64,000 nucleotides of DNA from Candidatus Methylacidiphilales bacterium (lineage in GTDB: Bacteria > Verrucomicrobiota > Verrucomicrobiia > Methylacidiphilales > CAZTYG01). Under the pieces are notes generated by a model that saw nothing but the letters and a program-made list of their open reading frames with translations, was not told the origin of the DNA and did no database searches. Shown one piece after another: positions 59,747 to 64,000 of the stretch (positions within the stretch are counted from its first letter, which is position 1; each line of letters starts with the position of its first letter). Where the stretch lies: positions 124,001-188,000 of the forward strand of contig JANRJG010000038.1 of NCBI GenBank assembly GCA_033875315.1, written 5' to 3'. The translations under genes were made by a program, and so were the position numbers.

Positions 59747-60782
59747 AGGACAGGGAACAGCCTCGCGCATCCGCATCCGCCACGCGACCCAGAAGTCGCA
59801 GACCGCCTTCCTCCCAACGGGCCAGGTCACGCGTGCCTACGGCCACCACACTGCCGATATTGGCCAAGTCGTAGGCCTCGACGACACCCGTCTCCCCCCG
59901 GGCGACCGGATCTCCCGTGACCGGGTCGCGGAGGACGATCCGCATCCACGGGGGGAAACGGTGCAGGCCGGTGTCGGCCCTGGCGTAGCCCTGCGACGAC
60001 CACTCGGTCATGCCGTATTCATTCCAGATGGAGGAAAGCGGAAGACCGAACGATTCCGAAAGCAGGCGATAGAATTCCTCCCGGGGGATTTCCCGGTGGC
60101 GGCCCTTGAAACCCCCGGTATCGAAAACCACCGACCCCCCGGGCAAGGCCGGCAGGCCCACCCTTTCGGCCACTCCGGCCAGCGCAAACGATGTGCCCAG
60201 CAGCAGGACCGGCCTGTCCGCAGCCGCCAGGGTTCGTTTGAATTTATCGTGATCGATTTGATAGTCTGCGCCGCAGCACCATTCGACCCGCCCGCCCGCC
60301 ACCTGTCGCGACAGGTGCGACACCATGTGGCTGAGGGAGGAAGACGGACGGGCGGAGGCGGGAGGGATCAGGGAAACCCAGAGATGCCCGGACAGATCGG
60401 GCAGGAACAATCGCCAGGCCGACTCGAGGGCTTTTTCGTAATAAACCAATGACCGGAAAAAGTGCCGCCCCGGCCGTCCTGTGGTGGTGCCGCTGGTCTC
60501 GAAACAGGCCACCGCTTCGGGCTCGGGAAAGGCACACACCGCCACGTCCTTGAAGGAAGCCGCCGGCATGGCCGGGAACGCGGACCACGACCCGGCTCGC
60601 GCCGGATCGAGGCAGATGGCATCCAGCAAACGGCGGTAAGCCGGGTTCATTTCCGCTTGCTGGCGCAGAAGGGCCAGAGCCAGGTCGTCGAATCCGTCCC
60701 CCGGCCACCCTGGGTCCAGGGCGGCCAGGATGCGTGCCGCGCCTTCGCCCGCGCCCGCGGGATCAAAAAAGGATGGTTGCAT
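59739..60782 (-). CDS. LuxE-like acyl-protein synthetase
   Basis: A 347-residue ANL-superfamily adenylating enzyme of the LuxE type, which activates a fatty acid as acyl-AMP and transfers it to LuxC. Features: MQPSFFDPAGAGEGA start, the phosphate loop CFETSGTTTGRPGRHFFRS, LLGTSFALAGVAERVGLPAL, GGFKGRHREIPREEFYRLL and the A5-type motif SIWNEYGMTEWSSQGYARAD. The start at 60782 gives the family N-terminus; in-frame sequence above is not conserved. First gene of luxE-luxC-xerC; the divergent bactofilin gene starts 43 bp away, and the shared spacer holds an imperfect inverted repeat around TGGGG/CCCCA. Confidence 0.85.
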   Translation of the reverse strand: MQPSFFDPAGAGEGAARILAALDPGWPGDGFDDLALALLRQQAEMNPAYRRLLDAICLDPARAGSWSAFPAMPAASFKDVAVCAFPEPEAVACFETSGTTTGRPGRHFFRSLVYYEKALESAWRLFLPDLSGHLWVSLIPPASARPSSSLSHMVSHLSRQVAGGRVEWCCGADYQIDHDKFKRTLAAADRPVLLLGTSFALAGVAERVGLPALPGGSVVFDTGGFKGRHREIPREEFYRLLSESFGLPLSSIWNEYGMTEWSSQGYARADTGLHRFPPWMRIVLRDPVTGDPVARGETGVVEAYDLANIGSVVAVGTRDLARWEEGGLRLLGRVADADARGCSLSYE

Positions 60783-60825
60783 GGCTGGGGTTCCATGAGC
60801 ATAAAAGCCCCAACCCTTTCCCGCC

Positions 60826-61137
60826 ATGCTATTCGGCTCCAAAGAATCCCCCACCCCCGTCCGGCCTTTGGTCGGGGGCACTCAGTCACTGCGCGGTCAG
60901 ATGACATTGCTTCGCGATGGCGGCTTCGAAGCCGACCTCAACGGCCAACTCCGCGCCCTGCAGAGTGTCCACCTCCTGCCCGGGGCGGTCGTCTGGGGCG
61001 GGGTTTCGGCGGCAGGAGAAATTGTCCTTCACGAGGGTAGCCAGGTGCGCGGACCAATCGAGGCCGGCGCCCTTGACCTCCAAGAAGGGGCCATCTACTC
61101 CGGCATGGTCCGGATCGGCCCCGATTCCACCCCCTAA
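60826..61137 (+). CDS. bactofilin-family protein
   Basis: A 103-residue protein of the polymer-forming cytoskeletal family: residues about 25-98 form the short beta-helical repeats (LRGQMTLLRDGGFEADLNGQ, SVHLLPGAVVWGGVSAAGEI, GSQVRGPIEAGALDLQEGAI). Bactofilins self-assemble into filaments that position cell-wall enzymes or other machinery. The protein is short compared with typical bactofilins (about 130-180) and lacks long tails. Followed 5 bp later by a second, zinc-ribbon bactofilin. Confidence 0.8.
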   Translation: MLFGSKESPTPVRPLVGGTQSLRGQMTLLRDGGFEADLNGQLRALQSVHLLPGAVVWGGVSAAGEIVLHEGSQVRGPIEAGALDLQEGAIYSGMVRIGPDSTP

Positions 61138-61142
61138 CTCCG

Positions 61143-61913
61143 GTGTTCAAATCCCGCAAATCCCCACCCAAGCAAACGGTCCAGTGCCCGTCCTGCCGCC
61201 ACACCCAGTGGGAATACGCCGCCGCGGTCGCCACCCACTGCCACACCTGCGGCACCCGCATCCCCATCCAGGAAAAAACACGTGAGGGCCGTCTTGTCCG
61301 CCTCAAGGTGGAACGCAAGGAAATCGACTGCCACCACTGCAACCGCCCCCTGGTCATCCCGGCCGAAGCCCTCTCCTGGCAATGCCCCGGCTGTTCCTCT
61401 TACCTGGATTTCAAGGACCATGTGCTGGACCGGGAAACCTCCTCCAGCATTGAAACCTATGGCACCCTCACCGTTGGCCCGAAAGGCGTCGCCGCCGGCG
61501 TGCGCACCTCGGCCGTCTCGGCCGAAATCGCGGGCAGGATTCTCGGGCGCCTCACTTGCGTGGAAAAAGTCCGCCTTTCCGGGGAAGCCCGTCTCCACGG
61601 CCACCTCGAAGCCGAGGAAGTGGTCGTGGCCCCGGGTGCCCGGGTGGATGTCGCCCAGCTCATCGAGACCCCGCTCATCCGGGTCGACGGTCGCTTGAAG
61701 GCCACGGAAATCCTCGCCAGCCATGTCGTCGTCGGCCCCGAGGGCGACCTTGCCGCGGACGTGGTCCGCTGCTTTTCCATCCAGGTGGAAAAATGTGGAC
61801 GCCTCCGCGCGCGCTTGGAAACTCGTGACAAGCCCGCCCCGCCTCCCGTGGAGCCGGAACCCGTCCCCCCCTCCCCCGAAGAAGAAGACCCCCTGGCGGA
61901 ATACCTCAAATGA
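61143..61913 (+). CDS. bactofilin with two N-terminal zinc ribbons
   Basis: A 256-residue protein starting at GTG. Residues 1-100 hold two zinc-ribbon-like modules: CPSC with CHTC, and CHHC with CPGC, both CxxC-x(n)-CxxC. Residues about 108-235 form a bactofilin beta-helix (SSIETYGTLTVGPKGVAAGV, RLTCVEKVRLSGEARLHGHL, AEEVVVAPGARVDVAQLIET, DLAADVVRCFSIQVEKCGRL). The tail is Pro/Glu-rich. Zinc ribbons fused to a bactofilin are unusual and suggest interaction with nucleic acid or a partner protein. Coupled to the antiporter gene by an ATGA overlap. Confidence 0.82.
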   Translation: MFKSRKSPPKQTVQCPSCRHTQWEYAAAVATHCHTCGTRIPIQEKTREGRLVRLKVERKEIDCHHCNRPLVIPAEALSWQCPGCSSYLDFKDHVLDRETSSSIETYGTLTVGPKGVAAGVRTSAVSAEIAGRILGRLTCVEKVRLSGEARLHGHLEAEEVVVAPGARVDVAQLIETPLIRVDGRLKATEILASHVVVGPEGDLAADVVRCFSIQVEKCGRLRARLETRDKPAPPPVEPEPVPPSPEEEDPLAEYLK

Positions 61914-63475
61914 TACCGATCCCCCGTTCAGCCCTCCTGATTGTGCTTCTTTGGCCTGCGTCTTTTCTCTGTCCTCTTGCCACGGCCGCTCCGACCGTTC
62001 CGGACGGGACGGAAGCACCTTTCCCCCGGCCCTTGGAAAGTTACCAGGACGCGCATCTGGCGGGCATCGGCGAAAAACTGCTCCACCGTGTCAAAGTTGA
62101 ACCTTTCAACGCAGTAGCCACCCTCATCTTCCTCTGTGCCATCCTCCACACCTTCGCCGCATCCACCTTCATCCGCATCGCCCACCGCATCGAGGAAAAA
62201 CACCACGATGCCCTGCGCCAGAAAGCGACCCAGCCGGAAGCCCACGGGGAGACCACCCCGGTCAGCTTCACGGCCACCCTGTTCCATTTTCTCGGCGAAG
62301 TGGAGGCGGCTTTCGGCCTCTGGTTGATCCCGCTCTTTGTCGCCATCGTGGTTTTTTTTGACTGGAACCACGTCCTCCAATACGTCGACCGGGCGAACTT
62401 TGCCGAACCGGTTTTCGTGGTGGTCATCATGGCCATCGCTGCAACACGCCCGGTCATCCGCCTGGCTTCGTCGTGGGCCGCCCAGGTTGCCCGCCTGGGG
62501 GGGCAATCCGTGGGTGCCTGGTGGTTGGCCATCTGCACGCTCCTGCCGGTTTTGGGCTCATTCATCACCGAACCCGCCGCCATGACCATTGCGGCCACGC
62601 TTCTGGGTGTGAAGTTTTGCCACCTCAAGCCTTCGCCCCGGCTCATGTATGCCACCCTGGGGACGCTTTTTGTGGCCGTCTCGGTCGGGGGCACGCTGAC
62701 CCATTTTGCCGCCCCGCCGGTCCTGATGGTGGCCGGGAAATGGGACCTGAATACCCCGCTCATGTTGGTGCACTACGGTTGGAAAGCGGTGGCCGGCATC
62801 ATCACCACCAACGCGATTGTTTATTTGTGTTTCCGGCGTGAATTTTCCCGCCTGCAATCGAAGGCAGACGAACTCGCCACCCGGCAACCTGCGACCACAG
62901 AAACGCCCATTCCTGTCTGGGTCACGGGGGTCCACTTGGCCGCCCTGGCTTGGACCGTGGCCACCCTGCACCACCCGCCTTTTGTCATCGGAGGGTTCCT
63001 CTTCTTCACCGCCTTCACCATCGCCACCGCCCACCACCAGTTCCAGGTCGCCCTGCGAGGCCCGGTCATGGTCGGTTTCTTCCTGGCCGGCTTGGTTCTC
63101 CATGGGGGGTTCCAGGGCTGGTGGATCAGCCCGCTGCTCGGTGGACTCGGGGAGTTTACCCTCTTTGCCGCCGCCACCATTCTGACTTCGTTCAATGACA
63201 ACGCCGCCATCACCTACCTGGCCTCTTTTGTGCCCGAATTGAACACCCACTTGGCCGCCGACCCCCAGCGTGCCCTGGCCCTGCAATACGCCGTCCTGAC
63301 CGGCGCGGTCACCGGCGGCGGATTGACCGTCATCGCCAATGCCCCCAATCCCGCCGGACAATCCATTCTGGCCAAGTATTTCCCGGATGGCATCTCCCCA
63401 CTGGGTCTCTTTCTGGGGGCCCTCGGGCCGACCTTGATCGTTGCCTCCTTTTTCCTGTTCTTCAAAACCATCTGA
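61910..63475 (+). CDS. putative Na+/H+ antiporter family membrane protein
   Basis: A 521-residue protein with a signal-peptide-like N-terminus (LLIVLLWPASFLCPLATAA), a short loop, and about 11 TM helices. Motifs such as GSFITEPAAMTIAATLLGVK, VSVGGTLTHFAAPPVLMVAG and TSFNDNAAITYLASFVPELN with GGLTVIANAPNPAGQSILAK match the uncharacterised Na+/H+ antiporter family related to NhaD/ArsB ion transporters. Ion specificity cannot be deduced. It is translationally coupled to the zinc-ribbon bactofilin, so the three genes 60826-63475 form an operon, possibly including the methyltransferase 16 bp downstream. Confidence 0.85.
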   Translation: MIPIPRSALLIVLLWPASFLCPLATAAPTVPDGTEAPFPRPLESYQDAHLAGIGEKLLHRVKVEPFNAVATLIFLCAILHTFAASTFIRIAHRIEEKHHDALRQKATQPEAHGETTPVSFTATLFHFLGEVEAAFGLWLIPLFVAIVVFFDWNHVLQYVDRANFAEPVFVVVIMAIAATRPVIRLASSWAAQVARLGGQSVGAWWLAICTLLPVLGSFITEPAAMTIAATLLGVKFCHLKPSPRLMYATLGTLFVAVSVGGTLTHFAAPPVLMVAGKWDLNTPLMLVHYGWKAVAGIITTNAIVYLCFRREFSRLQSKADELATRQPATTETPIPVWVTGVHLAALAWTVATLHHPPFVIGGFLFFTAFTIATAHHQFQVALRGPVMVGFFLAGLVLHGGFQGWWISPLLGGLGEFTLFAAATILTSFNDNAAITYLASFVPELNTHLAADPQRALALQYAVLTGAVTGGGLTVIANAPNPAGQSILAKYFPDGISPLGLFLGALGPTLIVASFFLFFKTI

Positions 63476-63491
63476 TCCTTAACCCCAATCC

Positions 63492-64000
63492 ATGGCCTGG
63501 ATCGATCCCCTTTTTTCCATCAAACCCCTGCGCAAGGCCATCTGGCGTTTGTGGTATCCTTATCTCACCCGACAATTGGCGAAGGAAGAATCCCACCGGA
63601 CGGTCTTTCTCAATTACGCCTACGAAACCGAACCCCCCTGGAATCTCCCCTTGGACCCGGCGGACGAATCCGACCGCGGCTGCATCCAGCTTTACCACCA
63701 CACCGCCACGCTCGGCGGCCGCAGTCTTTCCGGCCTTGATGTGCTGGAAGCCAGTTGCGGCCACGGCGGCGGCGCTTCCTACCTCACCCGCACCTTCCAT
63801 CCCCGCAGCTACACCGGCCTCGACCTCAATCCGGAGGCGGTCCGCTTCTGCCAACGGCACCACTCCCTCCCGGAGCTGCGCTTCCTCACGGGCGATGCCG
63901 AGAACCTCCCTTTTCCCGACAATTCCTTCGATGCCGTGGTCAATGTCGAGGCCTCGCATTGTTACCCGGATTTCCCGCGTTTCCTAACCGGCGTATCCCG
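63492..64000 (+). CDS. SAM methyltransferase, phthiotriol-methyltransferase-like, 5-prime part
   Basis: The gene runs off the right edge; 169 codons are present. The N-terminal [13 protein letters not shown] and [16 protein letters not shown], followed by the SAM site [36 protein letters not shown] and [20 protein letters not shown] with [12 protein letters not shown], are class I methyltransferase motifs. The order and wording of these blocks closely resemble the mycobacterial phthiotriol/phenolphthiotriol dimycocerosate methyltransferase as I remember it. The substrate here is unknown; these are O-methyltransferases of lipid or small phenolic alcohols in that family. Confidence 0.82.
   Translation, partial: MAWIDPLFSIKPLRKAIWRLWYPYLTRQLAKEESHRTVFLNYAYETEPPWNLPLDPADESDRGCIQLYHHTATLGGRSLSGLDVLEASCGHGGGASYLTRTFHPRSYTGLDLNPEAVRFCQRHHSLPELRFLTGDAENLPFPDNSFDAVVNVEASHCYPDFPRFLTGVS

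Noticed and set aside
58661-60782. Bioluminescence operon
   Set aside because: LuxC- and LuxE-like genes are present but no luxA, luxB or luxD, so only fatty-acid reduction is supported.

Overview
The window looks like a chromosomal segment of a GC-rich, Gram-negative bacterium, most likely of the Verrucomicrobia (PVC superphylum). The reasons are: two PEP-CTERM proteins, LPS genes (kdtA, an O-antigen ligase), a GreA with a very long N-terminal extension of the kind I associate with Chlamydiae and relatives, a rhomboid-like protein with a verrucomicrobial-style tail, several TTG/GTG starts, and dispersed periodic intergenic repeats. Placement is an inference from gene content; no rRNA, tRNA, CRISPR array, prophage or insertion sequence was recognised.

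Layout. 1-9,000: start of an ABC exporter, a GT-C-like membrane protein, nitroreductase, a REC-DUF4388-REC regulator, a low-GC PEP-CTERM protein, a membrane metallophosphoesterase, a YgjP-type metallopeptidase and a DUF456 protein, separated by repeat elements. 9,060-14,130: rpmH-rnpA-yidC-jag, then an O-antigen ligase/TPR protein. 14,390-22,580: ndk, then a minus-strand type II secretion operon (J-K-L-M-Pro-rich protein-D, mostly 4-bp ATGA overlaps) followed by a rhomboid-like protein and a Nudix hydrolase. 22,700-32,200: prfC, a second PEP-CTERM protein, yebC, an ECF sigma cassette, the long GreA, eno-ftsB and mdh. 32,390-37,640: small GYF_2-like and exported/membrane proteins and a three-gene TPR operon with two unknown partners. 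37,780-46,220: folate cyclo-ligase, MBL hydrolase, Gfo/Idh/MocA oxidoreductase, a type III polyketide synthase, an NlpC/P60-like hydrolase, a hybrid histidine kinase and CcsA. 46,340-52,000: DUF493, a GHL10-like protein, nitronate monooxygenase, AI-2E transporter, MscS. 52,100-56,250: prmC and coaD-yceD-rpmF-plsX-fabH. 56,270-60,780: luxE-like, luxC-like, xerC, kdtA (minus strand). 60,830-64,000: bactofilin, zinc-ribbon bactofilin, Na+/H+ antiporter and the start of a methyltransferase.

Three observations stand out. First, many lone or first-in-operon genes carry a TTGnnn-16/17-TAnnnT promoter whose -10 box lies only 5-12 nt before the start codon, which predicts leaderless or nearly leaderless mRNAs, while operon-internal genes use GGAG ribosome sites or stop/start overlaps. 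Second, eight copies of a degenerate intergenic repeat with a 9-nt period occur here; six of them form three inverted pairs of 118-178 bp with outward-facing GGTGAA-like tails, and two different sequence families (TTCGCG and CTCTGTG) share the same architecture. Third, several unusual gene associations deserve attention: LuxE-LuxC with XerC, a zinc-ribbon bactofilin beside a plain bactofilin and an antiporter, and two unknown proteins coupled to a large TPR protein.
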